Under the pieces are notes generated by a model. That model saw only the letters and a list, made by a program, of their open reading frames with translations, did no database searches and had not been told where the DNA came from. The position numbers and the translations under genes were made by a program. Source: Amyelois transitella (lineage: Eukaryota > Arthropoda > Insecta > Lepidoptera > Pyralidae). From it: a stretch of DNA of 64,000 nucleotides. The DNA is taken from contig NC_083514.1 of the NCBI RefSeq assembly GCF_032362555.1, positions 6,929,001-6,993,000 of the forward strand. Direction: 5' to 3'. This document shows positions 1-12,200 of this stretch, in pieces. Position 1 is the first letter of the stretch. Each line of letters begins with the position of its first letter.

Positions 1-463
1 TAAGTCAAACCCTATGGCACAGATTTACATAGGTACATTTAACACGTCTTTTATCACTTACAGAATATACAAACGCACAAATCACAAATTGATATTTTAT
101 TGTTAATATATTAATTTCCATTGATTCATTTGCACGGAAAGAGAAGCAGCTGGCACACACTATGTTTTCTCTTAGCAACTAGACCACCTTGAAATACTAG
201 ATAAATGCTTTTTTATGCGCTTATTCTCTTAGTCACCTTTTACAACAATTTTTTTTATTGTTTAATGTTATAAATGCGATAGTCTGTTGTTCGCTTGGCC
301 TTTTACTAGGTAGGTATATTGAGTGTACCTATCCGTGGTTTATCCCAGGACAAAACTAGACGAATTAGTGCAAACGGAGACAACGTTTCTGGTATGATCA
401 AATTTTATTTATCATAAAAAAGAGTATAAATTAAGTAATGATGAAGTGGGTAATTTCAGTAGT
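1..463. other. AT-rich spacer downstream of the Cys-rich gene A
   Basis: No open frame, RNA gene or repeat with recognisable ends was found here. It presumably holds the 3' UTR and downstream flank of the minus-strand gene that ends at 464. Confidence 0.4.
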
Positions 464-814
464 TTACAATATGTTACAGCATTTTCGTCGTCTTCGCCAT
501 CGCGACACATCGGAATTGGTGCGATATGCTCTACGTATGCGCTTCTTGTGAGTTTTCGCGCAGCAGGGTAGTTTTCTTCTTACCCTTGCACCTTTCTCCT
601 GTATCGAAGCACATTCGCATGCAATACCTGAACGGCAAACCGTTTCCATTGCACTGGGGCATTTTTGTTTTCGCCTGATACATTTTTTGTAGCACTTATC
701 TGGATTTGCACATGGAGCTGGCCTCGGTCTGTGTCTGTGAACACTGCATGTGGGAGCCGATACACACGGCTTCAAACTTCGTTCGGAATAAGTGGCTGAA
801 AAATTTGATAGCAT
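464..814 (-). CDS. Small Cys-rich basic protein with CaaL box (paralog A)
   Basis: Not a family I recognise. It encodes 116 aa, very rich in Cys, Arg and Lys, with no signal peptide or membrane segment. The C-terminus is RRRRKCCNIL, so the last four residues CNIL fit a CaaX box ending in Leu, the form preferred by geranylgeranyltransferase I, directly after a polybasic stretch. The neighbour at 1531-1968 is a diverged paralog with the same plan: Pro-rich Cys start, a C..P..C.KK core, basic linker and CVIL end. That argues for a real duplicated gene rather than chance. An in-frame stop lies just upstream of the ATG. The sequence after the ATG contains a plausible acceptor (AAATTTTTCAG near 798), so the true first exon may lie upstream and the first few residues are uncertain. 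Inference: a membrane-tethered or protamine-like small basic protein. Function unknown. Confidence 0.55.
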   Translation of the reverse strand: MLSNFSATYSERSLKPCVSAPTCSVHRHRPRPAPCANPDKCYKKCIRRKQKCPSAMETVCRSGIACECASIQEKGARVRRKLPCCAKTHKKRIRRAYRTNSDVSRWRRRRKCCNIL

Positions 815-1530
815 CCGTAGTTAAAAAAGTTACTTTGAAGATAATTTTTCTATAAAGATATTCTATGAGCATACTATCTATAAGAAAAGTGTTTTAATGT
901 AATGCATAGGTAGGTAAGGTAAGTACATGCTTCTTTTTTTGAACTATCTATAAATCAAACGGAATGAAAACCAGAGTAAAATTTGTATGTTAACTATGTA
1001 AAAACACAGTTAAGCTGACAAATAGGTGCAATAAAATCTCAGAAGATATTTTACGTCTAGGTACTTAAACTCTACAGTTAAAGTGAACAATATAGTTTTG
1101 GGGATTCATTTAGGGGTCTATTTGTTTAACCAAAAGTGCAACATCTATTTGGCGTAATTTGTACAAACGGCAGAACAATGCATTAATACTAAGAAACTGT
1201 TTCATTACTTTAGTGACTGGCAGGCAGCGGCTCGACAACGCATAGGTACATACGAAGATGGAAGCTGGAATTTGGGTAGTGCAGGGAGCACTAAGAAGAT
1301 TTAACTATTTCGATTAAGTTGGACGATTCTACGGGAATAAGACTGACTTTGTCCAAAAGGCCTTTTTAGGTAGAAAACAAAAAACAATGTTTGCAGTATC
1401 CCGATTTATTTTGAATATTTTTTCCATTCACATACTTATGTAATTCGTATACTTTTAATATTTTGATTGACAATAAAAATATTCTGTCTATGTTTCTACA
1501 ACGCAAATGTAAGTAAGGTGCCAGGAATAT
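815..1530. other. Spacer between the two Cys-rich paralogs
   Basis: AT-rich sequence with no coding signal. It probably includes the 3' UTR of paralog B and the promoter or 5' UTR of paralog A. No repeat with clear ends seen. Confidence 0.4.
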
Positions 1531-1968
1531 TTATAAAATTACACATTTTCTGCATAGTCTTCCCTTGAGCCGGCCTCTGTGGCCCCTTCCAGCGCAGCAG
1601 TCACTTTTTGATCTGCGACTGCCCTTACTTCTCGTGTATTTCAAATAACTGTGACTTCCAGTTAAACGGTCGTTTTTCCTCATTTTAGCTTCTTTCTTTT
1701 TCCGCTTCAGATATTTCTCGACTTTCCGAACGTTTCTTGGTCTACTTTCTCCTTTATATTTGCCACAGCCCGAAGCACAACTCCCTCCACATTGCGCCTT
1801 CGATCTCGTTGACATGATGGAGACTGCGCTCTGACATGGTCGAATGCCTTTGGAGATAGTTTTTTTCAAGCATTGTTCGGGTCGAGAACATATAGGTGGA
1901 GTGGGGTGGCAACGTATAGGTTGACAGGACGCCGATGGCGTGCATGGTGGGTGCATAGAAGGTGCCAT
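1531..1968 (-). CDS. Small Cys-rich basic protein with CaaL box (paralog B)
   Basis: A 145-aa Cys-, Lys- and Arg-rich protein of unknown function, a tandem paralog of the gene at 464-814. Both share P.P.C..P..C.KK near residues 20-40, then a Cys/Ser segment, a long basic linker (KRKKKEAKMRK around residue 90) and a C-terminal Cys pair before the tail. It ends RLCRKCVIL; CVIL is a CaaX box with terminal Leu, the same ending I recall for the small GTPase Rap2B, suggesting geranylgeranylation. No signal peptide or membrane helix is present. A strong splice acceptor, a long T tract followed by CAG near 1991 on the minus strand, stands 5' of the ATG with an in-frame stop between them. So ATG 1968 is the first usable start and a 5' UTR exon lies upstream. 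Existence is supported by the paralogy; function is open. Confidence 0.6.
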   Translation of the reverse strand: MAPSMHPPCTPSASCQPIRCHPTPPICSRPEQCLKKTISKGIRPCQSAVSIMSTRSKAQCGGSCASGCGKYKGESRPRNVRKVEKYLKRKKKEAKMRKNDRLTGSHSYLKYTRSKGSRRSKSDCCAGRGHRGRLKGRLCRKCVIL

Positions 1969-2066
1969 TGCAAATACTAATTCCTTTTAGTCTGAAAAAA
2001 AAAACAAAAAGTAAGAAGGCATTATTTTAGCAATTAAGAGTTGAAACAAATTAAAGCTATTGTTTC

Positions 2067-2527
2067 AAAAGAAGCCAGCTGTAATACAATTAACTGCCAC
2101 TCACCATTTTATTAACGTTTTACAAACTCACACTTAGTTCATTAATATTGATAATGCCGATAAACTCTTTAATACTAAACTTAATGTTTGTGGAGTGTTT
2201 AGTGGGTGTATATTCCAAACAAAGTTCTACTCACTAAACTTGGTGGGAGTACTGCTGCAACACGAAGACATTGTACGCCAATATCTGCTATTCAAACTAA
2301 ATTCAAAGAAAAATAAATTTTATTTTGTAGAAGTCTCATGTAATCTCCTATTTTATGTGCAACTTTGTACAAAAGTTCAACGCCTGATGTAAACTAAGGC
2401 AATCGAATAATGTAATTATGAGTAGTTAAATTATCAGCAACATAACAAATGCGATTGAACTTTTGTATTGGACCCTAATCCAGGAATAAGTGAGTGGCAG
2501 TTAGTTTCTACAGCAGGCTTCTTTGTA
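2067..2527. mobile_element. MITE-like element with about 38-bp inverted ends
   Basis: The left end (2067-2104) and the reverse complement of the right end (2490-2527) match at roughly 80%, sharing AAAGAAGCC, GCTGTA and TAACTGCCACTCAC. The interior of about 385 bp has no transposase. No convincing target-site duplication was found, so the superfamily is unassigned. It lies upstream of paralog B, probably in its 5' intron or promoter. Confidence 0.5.
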
Positions 2528-4183
2528 CAAAGCTGTCACTATAGTTTGACTAGAAACAACGGTTACCTAAGTATTGAGAAACTTACCCATACTATGTAGG
2601 ATATGAATGAATATGTGTGTTTTGTTTGCTATTGTTTTCTAGTTATGGCTCATTGCGGTGTATTGTTATTTATTTTTTCGTTACGGAATTTTACACACCC
2701 ATGATTTTTAATATTTTGATCTTCTATTTTTCAATAATGACACTTATCATTTTTATCTTCTATCAGTGTCAATATTTTTTGCAGACAGTAACATAAAATT
2801 TTAGCTCTGTAAGGTTCAATGCTCAAAGATCAATAAATACCTACACTCTGATCAAATACATAACTACTTAATATAAAACTAATGCGTTTTAGTTTGTTTC
2901 CAACTCGATGGGTCTGATCTAGGTATCACCTAATAACGTGGAAATCATTGCTCGTTAAAGTTTCATCACACCAAAAATATGTTTATTAGGGTCCAGCGCC
3001 CACAGATTTAAAAACATTATATTTTTATGTCTGTGTTATAAAGTTAATTTTATAGTCTACTAGTTTTTTAGTTAGAATGAAATGTCTTACCCTATGTCTC
3101 TCAACAGTCCCTTAATTATTTATATATACGGAAAATTTTAAGATTTGTTCAGTAGATGCGTAAAGAGACAACAAACTTACTTCCGAATTTATAGTATATA
3201 GAAATAAAACCAACCTGGAAGAAAATATTCACTGGAGCACGCTTCAGACAGAAAATACTACCTTGAAATTTTCGGTCTTTAATTACATAAATTAAAGACA
3301 AAGCAAAAAAAAATCTCTTTCTCATTTACCTAATAAGAACGAGCTGTAAATAAAAAAATTCATTCGAGATCATTGTTTTCAAAGAATTCTAAGGAAGTGG
3401 TCTTTAAAGCACACGCACATTACCTATTGTTTTCCAGGTGTTTATATTTTCGTGCATTTATCTCTGAGTTCCTACACAAAAAAGGAGGAAAGTTCTAAGA
3501 ATCGCACTAAATTCGTGCTCACTTTAGAGCTCCGCATATTATATTATTATAGGTAGATTCATCATCAGATAATGTTATTTCAATAACTAAATTATCAAGA
3601 GAAATTGTTTGTATCTCAATCAAAGAAACAATTCACGTAAGCGCTTTATTAATAACGATCATATAGACAATAACAAACATTCTAGGGACTAAAAATTCTG
3701 AAACTACAAATAAATACATAATACTTTTGGTATTAAAAGGCATAACAATTATAAAATTATATACATGGGTAATGTGAACTTGATTGCATCAAAACAAATG
3801 TTTTGTAATCAAAATGCAATTTGGAAAGAAGATAGGTATCTTATATACACACTAGAAAACAAAAATCCTTGCATAGCACGTATATGTTTTGTTATTTTAG
3901 TTAGTGCATTAAATTCGTATAGGTACCTATATAACTTTTTATCTTTACTGCACTATCATATAAAGCCATGTCAATCAGTTCTTTGTATGCACAATTATGT
4001 GTACAGTCACACTACATACATAAATCAAAATAATGACACTTAGGTACATAAGTGATTAAAATAAAAATCAAAAAAGGAATGTTGCTAATTTTAAACAAAA
4101 AAAAAACAAACTTAATATTACAGATTTGCAGCCCGGCTAATTTTAAACTTTGTCCGGCATCATGTGAAAATGTGGGCAATGCT
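2528..4183. other. Spacer between Cys-rich gene B and WBP2
   Basis: AT-rich sequence. The right part presumably contains the WBP2 3' UTR. A 92-codon open frame at 3765-4043 on the plus strand shows no family resemblance or splice context and is not called as a gene. Confidence 0.4.
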
Positions 4184-7100
4184 TCAGTTTTCTTTCTTTG
4201 ACGTAGATTCTTGATAAGTCGGCGGCTGGTCCTGAAAATTTTGGATGTTTTCTCAGTACTTCATAAAAAACATACAGTGGTTGGATTGATAACTCAGTTA
4301 CGTAGATAGTTATTCAAAGTTATACACCCTTTACCAATCTGATATTACATTTCCAAACTTGTAACTTAAAATTTTTAAATCAACTATTTGAAATTTATTT
4401 AATATGTTTTAAAGTGCCATTTTTATTTTCCTGTGCGGAAAGTGTTATAACGTAATAACATTCCGTAGCTGAAAGCGATCAAGGGAAAGACTTATAAACT
4501 TGAGATTTTTCTATTTGGTTATTTAAATCTCAACAATTCCATTATAAGGTCATCCAGCTGAATGTTGTCTTCGAGTTTGACATTTATTGGATCTGATTTA
4601 AACACAAAAAATAAAGATATAACATGTATGTATATTGTAAAATAACATGGATGAAAAGAAAACGGTGATGAAAAGAAAAAAGAATACAACTAATATTTAA
4701 TCAATAACTATCTTTACAAATCACAATCAAAAACTATATTACTCAACGAATTAAGAAAAATAAGTACCGTTTTACCAAGCCTATAAATTTAATTAAAATA
4801 ATCGTGAAAATAAAACGTTTCGCAATCGGTTTAGAAATTTTCTGACCAAAACAGTCTAAACCACTTACACTGCTATTATTGAAATCGGCGAAAAGTTTTT
4901 AAAAGTGACTACTTTTAAATGTTAAACCATCTTTCTTTGCCTAGGCAAAGACCCTAAGGCTAGCCTAAGGGTCGATTATACCATAGCAAAATTCCAAGAA
5001 AAATATTTCATTCTATTTTATTATAGAATATAATAAAAAATTGTTTAAAATGTGAATAAACATCAAAATTAACTGAATGAATTTGATACCGAGATATGAT
5101 AATAACATTGAGCTTAATTTATTTTGAGAAAAGCCCCAAACAAAAGGATATATGTAAGTGTTTAAAAGATATTTGAAACATAACTAAATACTTACATATG
5201 GCGGCGGAACGTAGGCTGTTTGAGGTCGATTTGGATCATAGTAAGCGCTTTGCGCCGCCTCCGCCGCTTTTGCGTCTGAAAATATGAATTATTCTACTGC
5301 AACAAACAACTCAATCTACATGATGTTAGTACTCAAAACTTATAATACTTTAAATAAATGCCCAAACTAAAAAAAGCAATATATTATCTACTGAACAAAA
5401 AAACTATAAAATTTAAATTACTCACTCAGGAGCCTGGGCATGGTATTTTACATATTTGAAAATAACAGAATAGATTAGTAAATAGTGTTCCAAAATCCAA
5501 ATTATTTCAATTTAGTTTTTTTTTAATCATCCTCACCCCTAGAAGACATGCCAGCTGCGGCTCCCGGTGGTGCAGAGGCAAATCCGCCCGGATACCCCGG
5601 GGGCATGGCGCCGTGGCCCGGATATCCGGGGGCGCTGGCGTTGCCCGGGTAGCCGGGCGGCGGCCCCATGCCGTTAGAGGCGAAGGCCCCGGACTGACCC
5701 GTCGCGGCGCCAGAGAAGCCCGCGCCCGGGGGGTAAGCCGCTCCAGTGACGCCGGGGTACGGCGGAGGGTTGTCCGATACAAACACGGAGTTTGGTGGCG
5801 GCTGGTCCGGGAAGGCCTGTAAACATAAGCGCAAATAGAAAGAGGGCTCTTAATTAAAAATGCACTTGATTGTGACTACTCAAATAAGAAAGTAATTTGT
5901 TGTGAATCAATCAAAACATATTAAAAAGAAGAGTTGTAATAAATTGACCTGTACATTTGGTGAATATCTTGTAAAGGGTGGCAACAGATATCGCAAGATT
6001 TACATCGCTACTAAACAAATAGGGACATACTTTTTATGATGTTAACTCCATTTTTATCCATCTACCATTTGTTAGAAAGTATGTACGCTTATTAGTGATT
6101 ACAAAACAAATCATACACAATGATCAAGCAATACCTAATGTAAATTCAAATAAATATATAACATGCATTTTACGTATTTATACATATATATTAAATAGAT
6201 AAATAGATTTTAAATATTAGTGATGAAGGTACTGACAGTGTAAGGTGGCACCCATCCATAGTATCCTTGCGCGGGCGGCTGGTAGGCAGGCGGCGGCGCG
6301 GCGTACCACGGGCCCGACGGCGGTGTGTACGGCGGCGGAGAGCCCCCGGCGTTGTGACGGGACGCTGGTGAACAATCCAGGTCAAACTACTGTATCTTAC
6401 AGTTATTGAACAATGAGCGTCTTACCAGTGATGAGGATGAATCCAGCACTAACGTTAGAACAATGATGAGTGAGCAACTACCCTTATTGTCCAACCTCAG
6501 AATACCAAACAAGGATGGCCAACTTAATATTATTTGTTACAGGGGGTTCCTTATAATGTGGCGCATTCACAGAATTATCAATAGCAGTGATATTAAATCA
6601 GGGTCCAACAAGCATGTCTATTGTTACGGTTTTAGCGGTAGGGGAATTCCCCAGTTTGCAGTTTGTATGACTGTTTGTTAAGAGTGTTTATCCAACTCAA
6701 GTAAGACATTTATGTATATGGAAATCTACAATGATTGTATTAGTGATGGATCAACATTTGAGCACCTAAAAGAGTACATGTTTCTTGTAAAAACAAAACA
6801 AAAAGGTTTTTAAAAGTACAAATCTAAAGAAATACATAAATGTAAATAATCTTACCTAGATGAGCAGCCTTCAACATAGCTGTACCAAATTCTATGGCTC
6901 CTCCAGACTTGAATGTGAGTTTGAACTTCACTTCTCCAATAAAATTGCCATTGGGTTGTGCCCTTACTTTGCCTTTAATGAAATTTGCTGAAAACATTGG
7001 TTGCTCCACAGTGACCTAAAATATGAGAATGAGAACATAGTTAGAAAAATCAAGAAATCTGACACAATATCCTGCTCTCACTTATATCTTGTCTCAAAAC

Positions 7101-8107
7101 TGAATTAAGTGAATTAATTAATCACTTTTCTTTCTAGTTCAAATGTCCAGAGAATCTCAAGTTAAAACTATAAAGAATAAAGTGTCAATACCAACAAGGA
7201 TTTCATTTAAAAACTGTAAACAATGCCAACCAGAAACATATTTTTTTCAACAGAATAGCAATACTTACATCTTCCAGAGCAATAAATGGAAAGCTGAATG
7301 ATCTCATTGGGTCAGAATTTGACTTGGAATTGTAGATCAAACGGTGAGTTGTAAGGTACATGCGTCCATTTTTAGTGCCTTTGAATTCTGCTGTGTCATT
7401 TCCATAGAATTCAACGTTCACATTATCAGAGAACAGTATGATACTGAAATAAGCAAATTTAAACTTTATACTGTTACTAGCGACCCACCCGCCCCACAGC
7501 TTCACACAGGTAGCATTTGCATATTATACTTCCTTTTGAATAACAAAAAACAAACATAAAATGTGTCCTGTCAATTACTTTTCCTTGGAACAGACACATA
7601 TAGGTATATCAAGTCTTTCTCCCTTATAGGGTTAGAACCGTAGAACAGAGCTAACAGTCTCTTTTTATACAAACATACATATAATCACATCTTGATCCCT
7701 TAGAGAGACAGACGATAGACAGAACCTACAGTCACAAAGACTGAATGCTATAAACTACCCAATTGTCAACTTATAAGCATCGCTACTTCTTACATGTATT
7801 CTTTAATACTTATGACGGTGACTGTAATCGGCGATAAGCAATGACGCAATTTCCAATGTTAGTTCAAAAAGGTTCAAAATAACATTGATGCTTTTTAATG
7901 CTCTGGTCTCTTGAAACACCAATATTCAAAAGAGCATGTTAAATTTCTATTTGCATGTAAGTTTTTATCTCTGCAGTAAGTCAATATCAGAACATAAAGA
8001 AATATAAATAATGTTCGATCTTTTCTGATAGAAATTAAACGAATGACTCACCATTCTCCGGCATGTATCAACACTCCATGATCAGCATGCGCCGTATTTA
8101 GTGACAT
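4184..8107 (-). CDS. WBP2: WW domain-binding protein 2 homolog
   Basis: Seven exons, all in phase: 8052-8107, 7269-7443, 6856-7015, 6237-6364, 5537-5816, 5196-5275, 4184-4231, giving 308 aa. Exons 1-3 form the GRAM/PH-like domain (FKGTKNGRMYLTTHRLIY, then SGGAIEFG). The rest is Pro/Gly/Tyr-rich with six PPxY motifs (PPPY three times, PPGY twice, PPTY once), the ligands of WW-domain proteins such as YAP/Yorkie, WWOX and Nedd4-type ligases. The conserved core AKAAEAAQSAYYDP in exon 6 matches vertebrate WBP2. Known role of the family: transcription coactivator and WW-protein adaptor, cytoplasmic and nuclear. The start is the conserved MSLNTAH. Reading through the exon 5 donor gives an alternative end (SRGEDD, stop at 5523), and reading through the exon 6 donor adds VSI and stops. 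Either would drop the last PPxY motifs. Confidence 0.93.
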
Positions 8108-9267
8108 TATTTGTAATATTATAATAATAACGTTACGAAGCAAATTTTAACAAAGCTCACAAGAAAACAAACACATGAAACTGTGACACGAAAGTAATCG
8201 TGATCGCTTAAATTTCGCATTCGCTGTCGTGAGTCGTGTCGAGTCGAGTCACAGATATTATTAAATAATTCGAGTCGAACGAGTTGTTTTTGAAAGAAAG
8301 AAGTTCGTGTGTGTTACCAACCCTAAATCAATAATCACCCTTATTTTTTGTTTCCCCAAGAATCCAATATGAAACAAAATTTCTGTTTAATATACCTTAG
8401 TAACAAATGTCATAGAATAGGTACTTAGTGATGTGATGTGTGGATTAGAGAGGAATGAAATAAGCAGAAAAGTTCTTTAAAATTAAACGTGATTACATAT
8501 AAGTATTATATTAAGTGTAAATTACATTAAGTGAGGCAACAACTTTTTGCCGTGTCCTTTAGTGACCGACTAGTCTGTCATAGGAAATTGGCATGGTGCA
8601 AATATTATGTCAAAATATATTGCAATCAATAATTTTAACGCGGAAAATGTGCTATACAGAGAAAGTATGTCGTATTCTGTAGTGTCTTGTTCATCAATAA
8701 CAACAAATGAAGGCGTTAAGGCACGGAATTGTCATTACATACATAAGTTGTTACTACTTTATTTTCGTCTTTTTAGCCAGTTTTAGTTCGATAAATACAT
8801 TTACTTTTATAAATTTCTCAATATGACATAAGGCCAATGGTTAATGGCCATAAATAATCTGTCAGTGAATAAATTTCCACCCCAAAGAGCCATTTATCGA
8901 TATTTATCAAATATCTCACGAAAAATCTGCTCACTAGCTAGAAAAGAACACGCTTTAAATCATTTTACTCTGTCTAAAGTTACTGAGTTCGAGAAACTAC
9001 AAGTCCGTAAAAAACGACTTTTTAGACTGTAAGTCCCTAGATTTGGGGTATGTAGGCAAACTTGCAAGCTGCAAGATTAAGTCGAAAGACAACTGTCTCT
9101 GTCAACCCTCGAAACATTTCTGCTTAAATTGATTTGACAATGACGTAAACTTGACGTTATAAATAAATCATAATGCGAAAAAATCATCAAAAATCAACAG
9201 TAAACAAACAAAACATTTTATTTAATTGGTTTTCACTTTTCACTACATATGTACTACTTCAATTATT
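8108..9267. promoter_or_regulatory. Divergent promoter region of WBP2 and PMS2
   Basis: 1.16 kb between two start codons on opposite strands. The WBP2-proximal part (about 8215-8290) has repeated GAGTCG units, probably 5' UTR or promoter of WBP2. A 62-codon frame at 8844-9032 has no supporting features. No other gene seen. Confidence 0.45.
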
Positions 9268-12200
9268 ATGGATGGTAATAATCAAAACAACTGGGATGTT
9301 CATTCAATAAAACGTATAAATACAGACACTGTTCACAAAATATGCTCGGGACAGGTACAGTTACATCTTTTTCCTGGCTATAGTTCCGATTGCATCGTCA
9401 CCACTTTGGAAAGGAGCCCGGGATTAAGGCCTTGACCATGGATCTTGGATTGGATGTGTCAGGTTTTTGCACGCAACTTTGCAGGGGAACCTAACCCGAA
9501 TTAGATAATATGCTTCACATCCAGTTGTCTGAAAGTACAGTTTTCCTCACGATGTTTACCTTCACCGTAAGTGCATCAGTTAGAATTTAAACAAATGCAC
9601 ATAACTTTGAAAATGGTCATTGGTACATAGACATGGTGGGTTTCGAATTGGTGCATTTATGCGCAATCTAGGTTTTAAGTAGGCACTTTTCCGATTCAAC
9701 CACTGAGGCTTTTGGACAGGTACAGTTACATACCTAATATATAAATGGAATTGCTTAATGGACACATTCATTCATGGCTTTATGATGGAATTGAGATTTA
9801 AATAGTGATAGGTTGTTTAAGGTTTTTACCTTAAGATTATTCCCTTGATTGAATTTAACAATCTTCACACACTATGACTTGCACTACATGAATGTGCCCC
9901 TATTCTCTTTCTAGCCTTAAGTGACAACTATAGAAAAGAAATAGAGTGATCCTTTACTAAATTGCTGGGAACCACAAACACAGTTAAACTGATAAATTAC
10001 AGTACTTATTTTAATTATCTGTGCAATGTCCACTCTTCCTATGTAAATAGCTTTTGTTTCTATTGTAGGTTGTTCTAAGCCTTGCAGTAGCAGTGAAGGA
10101 GCTGGTAGAGAACTCCTTAGATGCTAAGGCCACAAATATAGACATCAGACTCAAAAATTATGGTACTGAGCTCATTGAAGTTTCTGATAATGGATCTGGA
10201 GTCACTGAGGATAATTTTGCTGCTTTAAGTAAGTGAGTAGTTTAAGATTTAGCTAACTTAATGTGAATAATTTAAACCTTATGATTTGAGCATAGTTTAA
10301 AATATTATCTGCCTCTGTTACACAGCGGTAGCTTGTTCACTTGTCTGTGACACCGAAGATCCCGGGTTCAAATCCTGGTCAGGGCATGATGTGGAACTAA
10401 CTTTCTCTGATTGGCCTAGTTTTTGGATGTTCATCTTTATAAGTATTTATTATAAAATATACTACAGTTGGGTTAGTATCTCGTAAAACAAGTCTCAAAG
10501 TTCCTTCAAAGCTAACTTAATCTCTGTAATTGGTCCCGTATATATATATATATATATATATTTCTAATGAATATTTTGAATATAGTAGTTGTTAAAATGG
10601 AAATGTGATCTCCTTTCTTCATTTTAAGGATTCCATACCTAAATGGTAATAATGGGACCCTCTTACTTAGCCTCCACTGTCTGTCACAAAGCTGTATCTC
10701 ATAAACAGTGATAGCTGGAGAGCTGAAATTTTCATTGTTGTTGTCATGTATTTCTGTTGCGCTATAATAACAAATACTGAAAACACATTAAGGGGGATCC
10801 CCATACAAAAACCATAATTTTTAACCAATTTTTGGGTTGATTTTAGTAAACAGGTAAAAACATGAAAAATTTCATGATGATGGTACGCGAGTTTGTATCG
10901 TAGTGCGTGAAGCCAACTCGCAGTTGACCGGTTTTTTGTGATAATTATCTAGGTCGTATTTGCCTTTTTCAGCACTTAAGTATCACACCTCTAAGCTAAG
11001 TGATTACTCAGATCTACTAGGAGTTGCAAGTTTTGGCTTCCGAGGTGAGGCTTTGAGTTCTTTATGTGAACTCTCGAATCTTACAATTACGACTAGGCAT
11101 CAGAGTTCCAGCTATGGTAAGAAATAAATAAATAAGTACATTTTATTTAAAAATATTAATTTACTTATTAATTTATTTAAACTTTATTGCCTATAAAAAT
11201 CTATAACAGGCACAGGCAGGAGCACCTTAACTAATAACTTAAATCTGTGATAAATATCTTTCAATTTAAAAATATTTATTAAAGATTTAATGTAAACCCA
11301 ATATGTCAAAGAGGAGTCACTCCATATAAATATCAACAAGAGTATGAGACACATACAATCAATAAAGCAAAGAAAGACTAAGGTCTTTCTTTGCTTTATT
11401 GTTTGTATGCTTAGCCTGCTTTTAATGGTGTATTTATAATGTAAAAAAACTTCATATAATTGCAGCAACAAAAATTGAGTATGATAATAAGGGAAATATT
11501 GTCAAAAAAACACCATGTTCTCGACAAATTGGAACGACAGTTTCATTAACGAATTTATTCTCATCACTTCCTGTTAGAAAAAAGGAATTTCATAAAAATG
11601 CTAAAAGAGAATTCAATAAAATGACACAGTTGCTCTATGCATATTGTTTAATTTCACTAGGAGTCAAGTAAGTATAATTCTTAATAAAGAATTGTATAAA
11701 TAAAAGTTACATATGTATGAAACAATTGGTATTGGTTTCAGGATAACTTGCAGTAATCAAACCAACTCTAATCCAAAGTCATTGGTGGTAGCGACTCAAG
11801 GATCCACTTCATACAAAGACAATATAGCCTGTGTATTTGGAATTAAACAGCTGCAAAGTATTCTAGAACTGAAACCAGAACAAGTAACAAATATCAAGGA
11901 TAATATATTTAGAGGGTTATCTGGAGAGGTTGAGAAGTCTGAGGAAAGTGTACACATTGAAGACGTTGAAATAGATTTATCAGAAGATTCAAATGAGGCT
12001 GATGAAATTAAAAATTCTCAAGAAAGTGTAAGCAGTTCTCAGAAATCCCTAGGGTATAAGAATGTAGTCAACCCAGTGGAATTCACTGGTTTTATATCAT
12101 CTTGTGCTCATGGTAGTGGCAGGTCTTCTACTGATAGACAATTTTACTATGTTAATTCTAGACCCTGTGAACCAACTAAAGTGGTTAAATTAATAAATGA

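Noticed and set aside
3765-4043. 92-codon open frame, plus strand
   Set aside because: AT-rich residue bias, no homology recalled, no splice context; overlaps the flank of WBP2.
4921-4985. Palindrome-like CCCTAAGGCTAGCCTAAGGG
   Set aside because: The arms are not true reverse complements when checked base by base; weak and short.
5613-5822. Plus-strand frame opposite the WBP2 Pro-rich exon
   Set aside because: Antisense shadow of GC-rich PPxY-coding exon 5.
8844-9032. 62-codon frame between WBP2 and PMS2
   Set aside because: No family resemblance, no poly(A) or splice support; could be 5' UTR sequence.
10316-10390. tRNA-like sequence with a good B box
   Set aside because: No acceptor-stem or cloverleaf pairing, weak A box, and a SINE body with (TA)n tail follows; called a tRNA-derived SINE.
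11184-11471. 95-codon minus-strand frame in PMS2 intron 3
   Set aside because: Spans the hairpin and intron sequence; AT-rich, no motif.
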